Source: Clostridia bacterium
Lineage (GTDB): Bacteria > Bacillota > Clostridia > Oscillospirales > CAG-272
Length of the DNA stretch: 50,432 nucleotides
Direction: 5' to 3'
Assembly: GCA_017414385.1 (NCBI GenBank)
Contig: JAFQMO010000124.1
Coordinates: 1-50,432 of the forward strand
Made by a program: the position numbers and the translations under genes. The notes under the pieces were generated by a model that was given only the letters and a program-made list of their open reading frames with translations, had not been told where the DNA came from and did no database searches. Below, one piece after another: positions 1 through 7,472 of this stretch; position 1 is the first letter of the stretch; every line of letters begins with the position of its first letter.

Positions 1-53
1 ATGAAAAAACAGCGAAAAATAGCCGCAGAAATCTCCAAAAGGGGACCATGATT

Positions 54-441
54 CACCCCCAATAACAGAGGACATACAGCTTTCGTCATGAAATTAACGA
101 CAGTCTCTGCGCGCATCCTTCACCAAATCACCCCCAATAACAGAGGACATTACAAACACTGTCAAAGAAACAAGGACGAAAAAACCCCTTTGTTTCGGTT
201 TTTTCAGAAACACATCACCTCCAATAACAACGGACAGTATCATCTCAATATATGATTGTATTCGCGATAACAAAAGCATCGAAGCAGCGTTTTTCTGGCA
301 CCTCCAATAACGGGGGACATAATGTCCGCTGCCATTGCACCCCAAAACAGACCCCACATGCAATAAAACACCACATCACCTGCCATAAATCGGTACATCC
401 CTCCAATAAAAATGGACATATCCCCCAATAATAAAGGACAT
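54..441 (-). repeat. Array of six 22-bp direct repeats
   Basis: Six copies lie at 54-75, 129-150, 216-237, 299-320, 398-419 and 420-441. On the + strand each reads CACCYCCAATAA, then 4-5 variable bases, then GGACAT; on the minus strand each begins ATGTCC and ends TTATTGGRGG. All have the same orientation. Starts are 75, 87, 83, 99 and 22 bp apart, so the last two abut exactly. More degenerate copies may lie at 32-50 and 338-359. Two readings are possible. They may be recombinase-binding sites at the end of a transposon of the TnsB/IstA/MuA type, with the tip 5'-TGTCC at about 440 and the element running off the left edge. Or they may be binding sites for the protein encoded at 705. No transposase gene is visible, so the choice is open. 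Confidence 0.85.
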
Positions 442-569
442 TCGGTTTTTGTGAGGAACGCGAAAACCACTTATATTTCGGGATTTTTACGTTATTATTG
501 TCTACTGTTTTTTTCTGTAAGTATATGTATGTATGTGTATGTTACTTGTATGACGGTATTTGCGCGTGC
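442..569. other. AT-rich spacer with short TGTATG repeats
   Basis: Between the repeat array and the promoter at 570 there is no gene. Around 518-552 the sequence is built from overlapping short TATG/TGTATG units. No function is assigned. Confidence 0.4.
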
Positions 570-598
570 TTGACAAAAAACTCCTTTTCTTGTATTCT
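570..598 (+). promoter_or_regulatory. Sigma-A-type promoter for the 705 gene
   Basis: TTGACA at 570-575, a 17-bp spacer and TATTCT at 593-598, with TG directly before the -10. Transcription would start near 605, giving a leader of about 100 nt before the strong SD at 689-700. Confidence 0.6.
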
Positions 599-704
599 AT
601 ATACTGATATATCTTAAAATGCGATCGTTGTCTTGTATCGACCACAAATTTTGACTGCATTCGAAATTGCTTGACAGATACTGATCATAGGAAGGAGGGG
701 TTAT

Positions 705-2051
705 ATGTCCGCATCAGAGTATACAACTGCAAAAAAGACGGCTTCTGTCGATGTTGTTCCGTTTTTTCGGCTGTCCAATCTGCATATCACAGGTACGATG
801 GCTTCCAATGTGTGTGCTGATACCTCTTTGAATATGGGATTTTCTTCCTTGCGTGACCTCGGTCTTTATTCTATGATCGGTGCATTGCTCTCCAACCCCT
901 CCTTTACTTATGCCTCCGGCGGTCTTCAAAAGCTCCTTTTAATGCATTGTAAAAATAGATATTTCAGTCTTCACGCTTCGTTTAAAAGACTCCAAGAGAC
1001 CGGATACCTACTTCGTACACGTATTCCCATGGGCAAAAATTGCTTCCGTGATTACTACACATTGTCTCAAAATACGCAGAATACGCCATCTCCGGCCGTT
1101 CATCTTCGTCGTGCACAATCAAAAGCATTTCTTTCCGCATATCAACCCTTCACGCCTCCAACCGAAGATTTTACCAAGATTTCCATACCAATGCTGATGG
1201 ATCCGCGTCTCTCATTATCTGCCAAAGGGTTATATGCCGTGATTGCGCGTTTTATCCGGATTTCCGAGTATTCATCTGCCTGTATCATATCAAAGGATAT
1301 GCTCAGAAAGGTATGCAAGGAAGGGCATAACGCATTTGACCGTATTTTTCGAGAACTCCGTTGTGCAGGTTATCTCTCTTTGATCCGCGTAACCGATGCA
1401 AGAACAGCAAAGCCTCGTTATTTGTATGTGCTTTCAGCAACAGCCTCTCAGGTAGATCCTATTTCCAATGAGGTATGCCAGGTACGGCAAAAAACGTCTT
1501 CTGTCCGTATCGAGAAACAGCAAAATAGGCCTGTTGATCAGCGCAAAGCGGAGCCTCCGCATCTGGATCCAAATCCATCCATCTCGCAAAATCAAGCGAT
1601 TATCTCCACACATATACAGCCTCAATCGATGTCAGAGATCGAAAAAACGGTTCGTGAACAGATTGAGTATCCTTGTTTGTGTGAGGAATACCCGACAGAA
1701 AAGCTGAACTGTATCGTTTCCATCATATCCTCCTTCCTACATAGCGCCGCCACAGACAGAGCTGTGGTCGGATCAAACAAAACTCAAGGGAAAACCGTTT
1801 CCTTGGGACGAAATACCGTTCTTTTCTCGGAAGTAAATGAGCGTTTCAAGCAGCTTGACAGTGAAGATATCCGTTTTGTTTTGGATTCCTACACACAAGC
1901 CTCCAAAAGTGTAAAGATCCGGAATCTGCGTGCGTATCTCACAACCTGTCTCTTCCATGCAAAAGAAAACCTTGCCTTGGCATTGGAATCTCTTGCCGAC
2001 ACTGTTCCCGGATCGACGGAGAAACTTCATCCCCCATGTCCATCTCAATAA
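705..2051 (+). CDS. Putative replication initiator-like / DNA-binding protein with two winged-helix units
   Basis: A 448-aa soluble protein, started at the ATG that follows a strong SD (AGGAAGGAGGGG, 689-700). Two stretches resemble each other: about residues 48-125 (LRDLGLYSMIGALL ... YFSLHASFKRLQETGYL) and about 165-245 (LSAKGLYAVIARFI ... NAFDRIFRELRCAGYL). Each has the helix-turn-helix plus wing pattern of the helix-turn-helix/DnaD-like initiators found on clostridial mobile elements and plasmids. A low-complexity linker (about 250-310) leads to a C-terminal helical region with SEDIRFVLDSYTQASKSVKIRNLRAYLTTCLFHA, here quoted only as the stretch near residues 390-425, which resembles DnaD-type C-termini. 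The upstream direct repeats (54-441) could be its binding sites. What is seen is the duplicated fold pattern and the repeats; the role in replication is inference, and a transcription factor is an alternative. Confidence 0.6.
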   Translation: MSASEYTTAKKTASVDVVPFFRLSNLHITGTMASNVCADTSLNMGFSSLRDLGLYSMIGALLSNPSFTYASGGLQKLLLMHCKNRYFSLHASFKRLQETGYLLRTRIPMGKNCFRDYYTLSQNTQNTPSPAVHLRRAQSKAFLSAYQPFTPPTEDFTKISIPMLMDPRLSLSAKGLYAVIARFIRISEYSSACIISKDMLRKVCKEGHNAFDRIFRELRCAGYLSLIRVTDARTAKPRYLYVLSATASQVDPISNEVCQVRQKTSSVRIEKQQNRPVDQRKAEPPHLDPNPSISQNQAIISTHIQPQSMSEIEKTVREQIEYPCLCEEYPTEKLNCIVSIISSFLHSAATDRAVVGSNKTQGKTVSLGRNTVLFSEVNERFKQLDSEDIRFVLDSYTQASKSVKIRNLRAYLTTCLFHAKENLALALESLADTVPGSTEKLHPPCPSQ

Positions 2052-2078
2052 GAGTTCGCATCTGCAACAATAAAAATC

Positions 2079-2114
2079 CCAGCCTTGTGTCATCATGATA
2101 TGTCACAGGGCTGG
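2079..2114 (+). terminator. Hairpin downstream of the 705 gene
   Basis: CCAGCCTTGTG (2079-2089) pairs with CACAGGGCTGG (2104-2114) with one wobble. Only a weak T-rich tail follows, so it may be a first, weaker stop before the hairpin at 2151. Confidence 0.5.
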
Positions 2115-2150
2115 TTGTGTTGCTATACATAAGAAAATCACATAAAAAAG

Positions 2151-2192
2151 GAAACACAGACACGCTTGTTTTTGTCTGTGTTTCTTTTTTTT
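2151..2192 (+). terminator. Rho-independent terminator
   Basis: GAAACACAGACA (2151-2162) pairs with TGTCTGTGTTTC (about 2173-2184), followed by an unbroken T run to 2192. It ends the 705 transcript. Confidence 0.85.
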
Positions 2193-2504
2193 CCGATCGT
2201 GCAAGCTCACGTGCAGAAGCTTCGGCGCTATGTCTCATGCGCAACCCGTTTCTTCTCTCTTTTTTCCTAGCTTTTTTCAGGAATTCATTGCCCCTCGAAT
2301 TTCAAAAGGATGGGAAAAATAGGGATGGAAAATGAATGAATGAATGACAAAAGCATGATAATTTTCCGGATGAAAAAATGGACAATGGCAATGGGATGGA
2401 TGAAATTTTACTGCAAATTATTATATCCCTTGTTATTATATCCCATAACAATTATATCTTCATCTTCTTTGTGACATTACAACAGCAGAAAGTGAGAAAA
2501 TCCC
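2193..2504. other. Intergenic region with short tandem repeats
   Basis: No convincing gene. It holds four GAAT units around 2332-2346 and two direct copies of TTATTATATCCC (2418-2429 and 2433-2444) with a degenerate third. These lie 60-90 bp upstream of the ileS promoter and could bind a regulator, but nothing proves this. Confidence 0.4.
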
Positions 2505-2533
2505 TTGACATTTTAAGAAAAACATGGTATACT
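2505..2533 (+). promoter_or_regulatory. Promoter of the ileS leader
   Basis: TTGACA (2505-2510), 17-bp spacer, TATACT (2528-2533). Start of transcription near 2540, which gives a leader of about 340 nt before the ileS start codon, the length expected of a T-box leader. Confidence 0.85.
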
Positions 2534-2539
2534 AAATCA

Positions 2540-2810
2540 AAGATAATGCTGCAAAAATGATGACGAAGACAGTATGTATTGACCAAAGGTATCCACAGAG
2601 AGTCAGCAGGGGTGAGAGTTGACGTTACCGTTGATACAGAAAATCACTTCCGAGTTGCAAATCCGAAAGGAAGTCTTTTCCGATTAAGATGCGCCGGATC
2701 CGCCGTAAAAGGACACGTCTGTTGGGACTGTGGAAATAAAACAGCTGAATGTCTCTTTAGAAAGGCAATGTTCAGACCTGTTCCGATGTCTCGGGGCCGG
2801 TCTTTTCTTT
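2540..2810 (+). promoter_or_regulatory. Isoleucine T-box-like leader (non-canonical antiterminator)
   Basis: Stem I features of T-box leaders are present: GATGACGAAGACAGTA (2559-2574), the AGAGAG element in CAGAGAGTC (2596-2604) and its partner GGTGAGAG (2611-2618). In the specifier context GAAAATCACTTCCGAG the ATC at 2643-2645 is the expected Ile specifier codon, matching the ileS gene downstream. The canonical 14-nt T-box (AGGGTGGNACCGCG) is not found; degenerate candidates are TGGGACT at 2723 and TGGAAAT at 2731. An alternative hairpin pairs AACAGCTGAA (2740-2749) with TTCAG (2771-2775) and CTGTT (2778-2782), which would take away the 5' arm of the terminator. The Stem I and specifier call is strong; the switching details are inference. 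Confidence 0.75.
2774..2810 (+). terminator. Leader (attenuator) terminator of ileS
   Basis: AGACC (2774-2778) pairs with GGTCT (2799-2803) and TTCCGA pairs with TCGGGG inside the same hairpin; TTTTCTTT follows. The arm overlaps the alternative hairpin described for the T-box-like leader. Confidence 0.65.
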
Positions 2811-2880
2811 ATGCGGGAGCTTTGTTATTTAGATGAGCGTTTGTATAAGCAATCAAAACAATAAAAAAGGGAGTCTGCTT

Positions 2881-5800
2881 ATGTTGTATGAAAAAGTGTC
2901 GACAGGTATGAATTTTGTTGACAGAGAAAAAGAAATCGAAAAGTTTTGGCGTGAAAATCGGATTTTTCAAAAAAGCATCGATATTCGTGAAAACGGACAG
3001 GAATATACTTTTTATGATGGTCCCCCCACAGCAAACGGAAAGCCGCATATCGGACATGTTTTGACCCGTGTCATCAAAGATATGGTTCCCAGATACCGTA
3101 CAATGAAGGGATGTCATGTCCTCCGTAAGGCGGGATGGGATACACACGGTCTTCCTGTTGAGCTTGAAGTAGAGAAATCCGTCGGAATTGAAGGAAAGGA
3201 TCAGATCGAAGCGTACGGTCTTGAGCCGTTTCTTGGCAAATGCAAGGAATCTGTCTGGAAATATAAAGGGATGTGGGAGGATTTCTCCGCAACGGTCGGC
3301 TTTTGGGCAGATATGGAGGATCCTTACGTTACCTATCATAATGAGTTTATCGAATCTGAGTGGTGGGCATTGAAGCAGATTTGGGACAAAGGATTGCTTT
3401 ACAAGGGCTTTAAGATCGTTCCTTACTGTCCTCGTTGCGGCACCCCCCTTTCCTCTCATGAGGTTGCACAGGGCTATAAGACGGTAAAAGAAAGATCTGC
3501 GATCGTTCGTTTCCGTGTTGTCGGTGAGGATGCGTATTTTCTTGCATGGACAACAACCCCGTGGACACTGCCTTCCAATGTTGCGTTGTGTGTCAATCCC
3601 AATGAAACCTACTGTAAGGTAGCGGCAGGAGACGGAAGGACCTACTATATGGCAAAGGCACTTCTGGACACTGTCCTTGGCAGCTTGAAGACAGAGGATG
3701 CGGCAGCATATGAGATCCTTGCCGAGTATACAGGTACAGATTTGGAGGGGCGCGCATATGAGCCTTTGTTTGAATGTGCGGGAATCTGTGCGGAAAAGCA
3801 GAATAAAAAGGGCTTTTACATTACCTGTGATGACTACGTTACAATGAGTGACGGTACCGGTATCGTTCATATTGCACCTGCATTCGGTGAAGATGATGCT
3901 AATGTTGGCAGAAACTACGATCTTCCGTTTGTACAGTTTGTTAACGGAAAGGGTGAAATGACGGAGGAGACTGCATATGCAGGTGTCTTTGTTAAGGATG
4001 CTGATCCGCTGATCCTTCGTGATCTGGATGCGGCTGGGAAACTGTTTTCCGCGCCGAAGTTTGAGCATGATTATCCCCATTGTTGGCGCTGTAATACACC
4101 GCTGATCTATTATGCGCGTGATTCTTGGTTCATCAAGATGACAGCGGTCAAGGATCAGCTGATCCGTAATAACAATACCGTTCATTGGATTCCCGAATCC
4201 ATCGGAAAGGGCCGTTTTGGCGATTGGCTTGAGAATATTCAAGATTGGGGTATTTCCAGAAACCGCTACTGGGGAACACCGCTCAATATTTGGGAATGTG
4301 AATGCGGACACAAACATGCGGTCGGTTCCATTGAGGAGCTGAAATCGATGTCCGATGATTGTCCTTCTGAGATCGAGCTTCACAGACCCTTCATCGATGC
4401 GGTAACGCTGCGCTGTGAGAAGTGCGGCGGCAAGATGCACCGTGTTTCTGAGGTTATCGACTGTTGGTTTGATTCGGGCTCGATGCCCTTTGCACAGTGG
4501 CACTATCCCTTTGAGCATAAGGAAGAATTCCATGAGCATTTCCCGGCAGACTTCATCTCGGAGGGTGTTGATCAGACCCGCGGTTGGTTCTACTCGTTGA
4601 TGGCGATCTCCACCTTGCTCTTTGACTGTGCCCCCTATAAGAATGTTCTTGTCCTCGGCCACGTACTTGATAAGGATGGTCAGAAAATGTCCAAGTCCAA
4701 GGGAAATGCGGTCGATCCCTTTGAAGCATTACAGACATACGGCGCTGATGCGATTCGTTGGTATTTCTATTCCAATTCCGCTCCGTGGCTTCCTAACCGC
4801 TTCTATGCGGAGGCGGTGACGGAGGGCCAGCGCAAGTTTATGGGTACACTGTGGAATACGTATGCGTTCTATGTTCTCTATGCAAATATTGATGGCTTTC
4901 ATCCGATGTCTTACCGTCTTGATGAGGATTCGCTCGGTGTTATGGATCGTTGGATCCTTTCTAAGCTGAATTCAACGGTGAAGAAGGTCGACGAGAATAT
5001 GGATGCTTACCGTATCCCCGAGACCTGCCGTCTTTTAACAGATTTCATTGATGAGCTTTCCAATTGGTACGTCCGCCGTAATCGTGAACGTTTTTGGGCG
5101 AAGGGAATGGAGCAGGATAAGATCAATGCGTATCTCACACTGTATACTGCGCTTGTAACGATCTGTAAGGCTGCTGCACCGATGGTTCCCTTTATGACAG
5201 AGGATATTTACCGCAACCTTGTCTGCCGTATTGATCCGACAGCACCGGAAAGCATTCACCTTTGTGATTATCCTGTTGCAGACGAAGCACGGATCCTTCC
5301 CGAGCTTGAAAAGGATATGGATGACGTCCTTTCTGTTGTCGTACTTGGCCGTGCTTGCAGAAATCAGGCCAATATCAAGAACCGCCAGCCGGTTGGCTTG
5401 GTTTATGTTAAGAGCGATTTCTCCCTTCCTGTTTTTTGCTGTGATATCATTGAGGATGAGTTGAATGTCAAGAAGGTCGTTTTTACAGATAACGTTCGTG
5501 ACTTTACAACGTATTCCTTTAAGCCGCAGATGCGTACCTTAGGTCCGAAGTACGGTAAGCAGCTGAATGCGATCAGACAGCTTCTGACGGAGGTTGACGG
5601 CAATGCTGCAATGGATTCGCTTGATTCTGTCGGCTCGATCACCTTGAAGCTTCCCGACGGAACCGATGCGATTTTGACAAAGGAAGATCTTCTGATTGAA
5701 ATGACACAGAAGCCCGGATATGAATCCGTTTTCGATCGTGGAATTACCGTGGTGATCGATACGAATCTGACGCCGGAGCTTTTGGAAGAAGGTTTGGTAC

Positions 5801-6036
5801 GAGAGATCGTATCCAAGATCCAGACAATGCGTAAGGATTGCGGCTTTGAGGTTATGGATCACATTGAAATCGGTGTCGCACAGAATGAAGTAATTGAGAA
5901 CATCATGAGAAAGTATGCGGAGGATATCTGCGCAGATACACTCTGTGACTCGATTGTATACGGAGAGACCGGTGAAAACGAAAAGAATTGGAATATCAAC
6001 GGACAGAATGTCATGCTTTCTGTAAAGCAGCTTTGA
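2881..6036 (+). CDS. ileS: Isoleucyl-tRNA synthetase, type 2 (eukaryote-like)
   Basis: A 1051-aa cytoplasmic class I aminoacyl-tRNA synthetase that charges tRNA-Ile. The start is set at 2881 because AAGGGAG (2867-2873) is well spaced from it; an in-frame ATG at 2833 lacks an SD. Signatures: PHIGH at residues 55-59, KMSKS at 602-606, a zinc knuckle CPRCGTPL in the CP/editing region and CEKCGGKMH before the WFDSG motif. The length and the C-terminus (TPELLEEGLVREIVSKIQ) fit the long IleRS2 branch rather than the roughly 930-aa bacterial IleRS1 with a terminal zinc finger. IleRS2 enzymes are known for low sensitivity to mupirocin; that is family knowledge, not shown here. It is monocistronic, under the Ile leader and closed by the terminator at 6048. 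Confidence 0.97.
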   Translation: MLYEKVSTGMNFVDREKEIEKFWRENRIFQKSIDIRENGQEYTFYDGPPTANGKPHIGHVLTRVIKDMVPRYRTMKGCHVLRKAGWDTHGLPVELEVEKSVGIEGKDQIEAYGLEPFLGKCKESVWKYKGMWEDFSATVGFWADMEDPYVTYHNEFIESEWWALKQIWDKGLLYKGFKIVPYCPRCGTPLSSHEVAQGYKTVKERSAIVRFRVVGEDAYFLAWTTTPWTLPSNVALCVNPNETYCKVAAGDGRTYYMAKALLDTVLGSLKTEDAAAYEILAEYTGTDLEGRAYEPLFECAGICAEKQNKKGFYITCDDYVTMSDGTGIVHIAPAFGEDDANVGRNYDLPFVQFVNGKGEMTEETAYAGVFVKDADPLILRDLDAAGKLFSAPKFEHDYPHCWRCNTPLIYYARDSWFIKMTAVKDQLIRNNNTVHWIPESIGKGRFGDWLENIQDWGISRNRYWGTPLNIWECECGHKHAVGSIEELKSMSDDCPSEIELHRPFIDAVTLRCEKCGGKMHRVSEVIDCWFDSGSMPFAQWHYPFEHKEEFHEHFPADFISEGVDQTRGWFYSLMAISTLLFDCAPYKNVLVLGHVLDKDGQKMSKSKGNAVDPFEALQTYGADAIRWYFYSNSAPWLPNRFYAEAVTEGQRKFMGTLWNTYAFYVLYANIDGFHPMSYRLDEDSLGVMDRWILSKLNSTVKKVDENMDAYRIPETCRLLTDFIDELSNWYVRRNRERFWAKGMEQDKINAYLTLYTALVTICKAAAPMVPFMTEDIYRNLVCRIDPTAPESIHLCDYPVADEARILPELEKDMDDVLSVVVLGRACRNQANIKNRQPVGLVYVKSDFSLPVFCCDIIEDELNVKKVVFTDNVRDFTTYSFKPQMRTLGPKYGKQLNAIRQLLTEVDGNAAMDSLDSVGSITLKLPDGTDAILTKEDLLIEMTQKPGYESVFDRGITVVIDTNLTPELLEEGLVREIVSKIQTMRKDCGFEVMDHIEIGVAQNEVIENIMRKYAEDICADTLCDSIVYGETGENEKNWNINGQNVMLSVKQL

Positions 6037-6041
6037 TATCG

Positions 6042-6076
6042 AAAAAAACCGATGATCATAGATCATCGGTTTTTTT
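6042..6076. terminator. Bidirectional terminator between ileS and the exonuclease gene
   Basis: ACCGATGATC (6048-6057), loop ATA, GATCATCGGT (6061-6070), flanked by an A run on the left and a T run on the right. It serves ileS on the + strand. It also serves the exonuclease gene on the minus strand, whose stop codon (6056-6058) lies inside the stem. Confidence 0.9.
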
Positions 6077-7096
6077 ATATGTTTTATCTTGAGCGGGATC
6101 GATTTCCGAGGAGTTGGACGATGACGCATTTATTTGGCCTTCCGTTTCGGCGGATGAAACTTTTATGCGACGCAGACGGGCTGTTTGACGCGCTGCAGTA
6201 TAACGCTTCTTTTGGTGACTGTCATAAGGAAAAAGGATCGCCGAGGCGGTATACAGATTTGTTTCTTTGATTGGCCGAGATACGGTTTCCAAGAGAAATT
6301 TCCCGTGATGCTCGCAGTAGAATAGCGTCAGCATCTCTGTCTTGGACATCCGGATCCATGTTCCGGTGCTTCCCGCATTTCCGCAGATCGGGCAGTAGTA
6401 GCGCAAGGAACGTGCAGCGTGCAGACTTTCTCCGGGGGTCGGAGCAGGTGGGGTGGTTGTTTGAAGAACTCCTGTGGCGGTGGGTACAGCCGGAGAGGTA
6501 TCTTCGGATTTCAAGGAAAAGAGCTCCGTTACACTGTCGGGATTGTTTTTTTGAAGATATGAGAGGATTCTTGCGGTGTCCGACGCATCAGCCAATGCAT
6601 TGTGTCTGTTTTTGGAGTCCTGCATCAGGCCGAGATGATTTAAGAGCGCGGCAAGTCCCGGATATGGCTGACGTAATCCGGCGCCTCTTGACAGGATCGG
6701 CTGAAGATCGCGCATTTTGGGGATAAGTGAGGATGCGCTCTCTGCGCTGCAACCGCCTTTTACGCGAAGATTTTGCAGCAGTGCGCTGCGGTCGGCACAT
6801 CCCCAGGTAAAAATCGGGAGATTCCTTGTAAATGCGCAAAATTCCTCGAAAAATCGGGAAAACGAGGGGGCATATGCAAGTGCTGCTCGGTCCAAAAGAA
6901 GAACATTCAGCACAACGGGATGGAGGTATTCCGGTGTCATTGGTTGAATGAGTGTGTAGAATTGATCGAGAATTTGTCCTTCCTCGTCGATACGGACGGC
7001 TCCGGCAGAAAGAATTTCATTGAAATATTGAAAATGAGTTTCCGATGGGTAGGGCGTGACTGCCCATTCGAAATCAGCAATAATAAATTGTTTCAT
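6056..7096 (-). CDS. DEDDh 3'-5' exonuclease domain protein with C-terminal zinc-knuckle region
   Basis: A 346-aa protein of the RNase T/DNA polymerase III epsilon-like exonuclease superfamily. The start is the ATG of MKQFIIADFEW at 7096, preceded by AAGGA; 17 codons upstream of it remain open but lack an SD. Exo I is DFEW (D and E), Exo II lies in FTWGCADRSALL, and Exo III is HNALADASDTA, giving the catalytic H and last D. Such single-domain enzymes (KapD/ERI-1-like) trim single-stranded nucleic acid; the substrate here is unknown. After a proline-rich linker (about residues 215-240) a C-terminal part carries CPIC ... C..H, a probable metal-binding knuckle not usual for the family, then a basic tail. 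It is a single-gene unit with its promoter at 7143-7171. Confidence 0.85.
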   Translation of the reverse strand: MKQFIIADFEWAVTPYPSETHFQYFNEILSAGAVRIDEEGQILDQFYTLIQPMTPEYLHPVVLNVLLLDRAALAYAPSFSRFFEEFCAFTRNLPIFTWGCADRSALLQNLRVKGGCSAESASSLIPKMRDLQPILSRGAGLRQPYPGLAALLNHLGLMQDSKNRHNALADASDTARILSYLQKNNPDSVTELFSLKSEDTSPAVPTATGVLQTTTPPAPTPGESLHAARSLRYYCPICGNAGSTGTWIRMSKTEMLTLFYCEHHGKFLLETVSRPIKETNLYTASAILFPYDSHQKKRYTAARQTARLRRIKVSSAETEGQINASSSNSSEIDPAQDKTYKKTDDL

Positions 7097-7142
7097 AAGT
7101 GAGTCCTTGCATTGGGGATTTGATCCGAAGATCACAATGCAT

Positions 7143-7171
7143 ATCATATCATGTTTTCATGAAAAAGTCAA
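7143..7171 (-). promoter_or_regulatory. Promoter of the exonuclease gene
   Basis: On the minus strand: TTGACT (7171-7166), 17-bp spacer, TATGAT (7148-7143). The start would be near 7136, about 40 nt before the ATG at 7096. Confidence 0.75.
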
Positions 7172-7224
7172 GATTCTTCGGCAAACATACAAGGCAACAC
7201 AAAGAAACTGTTTGAAGAGGAAAG

Positions 7225-7240
7225 TGTTTCACGTGAAACC
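7225..7240. other. parS: parS-like ParB/Spo0J binding site
   Basis: TGTTTCACGTGAAACC matches the conserved bacterial parS palindrome (TGTTNCACGTGAAACA) at every defined position except the last. It is intergenic, between the exonuclease promoter and the activase terminator. In Firmicutes such sites cluster around the replication origin, where ParB loads and recruits SMC. That the window is origin-proximal is inference from this site. A Noc-type site is less likely because it differs in the central bases. Confidence 0.85.
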
Positions 7241-7256
7241 AAGAACAAATGTTCTT
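7241..7256. promoter_or_regulatory. LexA (SOS)-box-like palindrome next to parS
   Basis: AAGAACA, two A, TGTTCTT: a perfect inverted repeat containing GAAC-N4-GTTC (7243-7254), the core of Gram-positive LexA boxes. It directly abuts the parS-like site and lies about 70 bp upstream of the exonuclease -35. That position is not a classical operator overlap, so SOS control is only a possibility. Confidence 0.4.
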
Positions 7257-7418
7257 GTGAAATGCAAGGATTCCGAAAACGTGCAACAATTTTGAAACGA
7301 AAATTGATCCTCGGTACAGTTGGGGTGGATTACCGAAATTTATGCGGTACGTGGATCCCGGCATATTTCGATTATAAAACGATGATAACCTCGGAAGAAC
7401 GCATTGCGTGAAAGGGAA

Positions 7419-7461
7419 TAAAAAATCTGCCGGAGCTCCGTGAAGGCCGGTTCCGACAGAT
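7419..7461 (-). terminator. Terminator of the activase operon
   Basis: On the minus strand ATCTGTCGGAA (7461-7451) pairs with its partner at 7434-7425 with one mismatch. T residues follow (the A run at 7419-7424 on the + strand). It lies just beyond the stop codon at 7473. Confidence 0.75.
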
Positions 7462-7472
7462 ATTTGGATATA

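Noticed and set aside
54-441. CRISPR array
   Set aside because: Units are 22 bp and degenerate, steps vary from 22 to 99 bp and no cas gene is present.
671-676. Second TTGACA just upstream of the 705 gene
   Set aside because: A -10 at the proper distance would fall on the SD, leaving no leader; the promoter at 570-598 fits better.
2588-2598. DnaA-box-like sequence (GTATCCACA)
   Set aside because: It has one mismatch to TTATCCACA, is single, and lies within Stem I of the ileS leader.
2809-4662. A 617-codon open frame on the strand opposite ileS
   Set aside because: It is the shadow of the ileS reading frame; ileS has all catalytic motifs, and this frame has none and crosses the leader.
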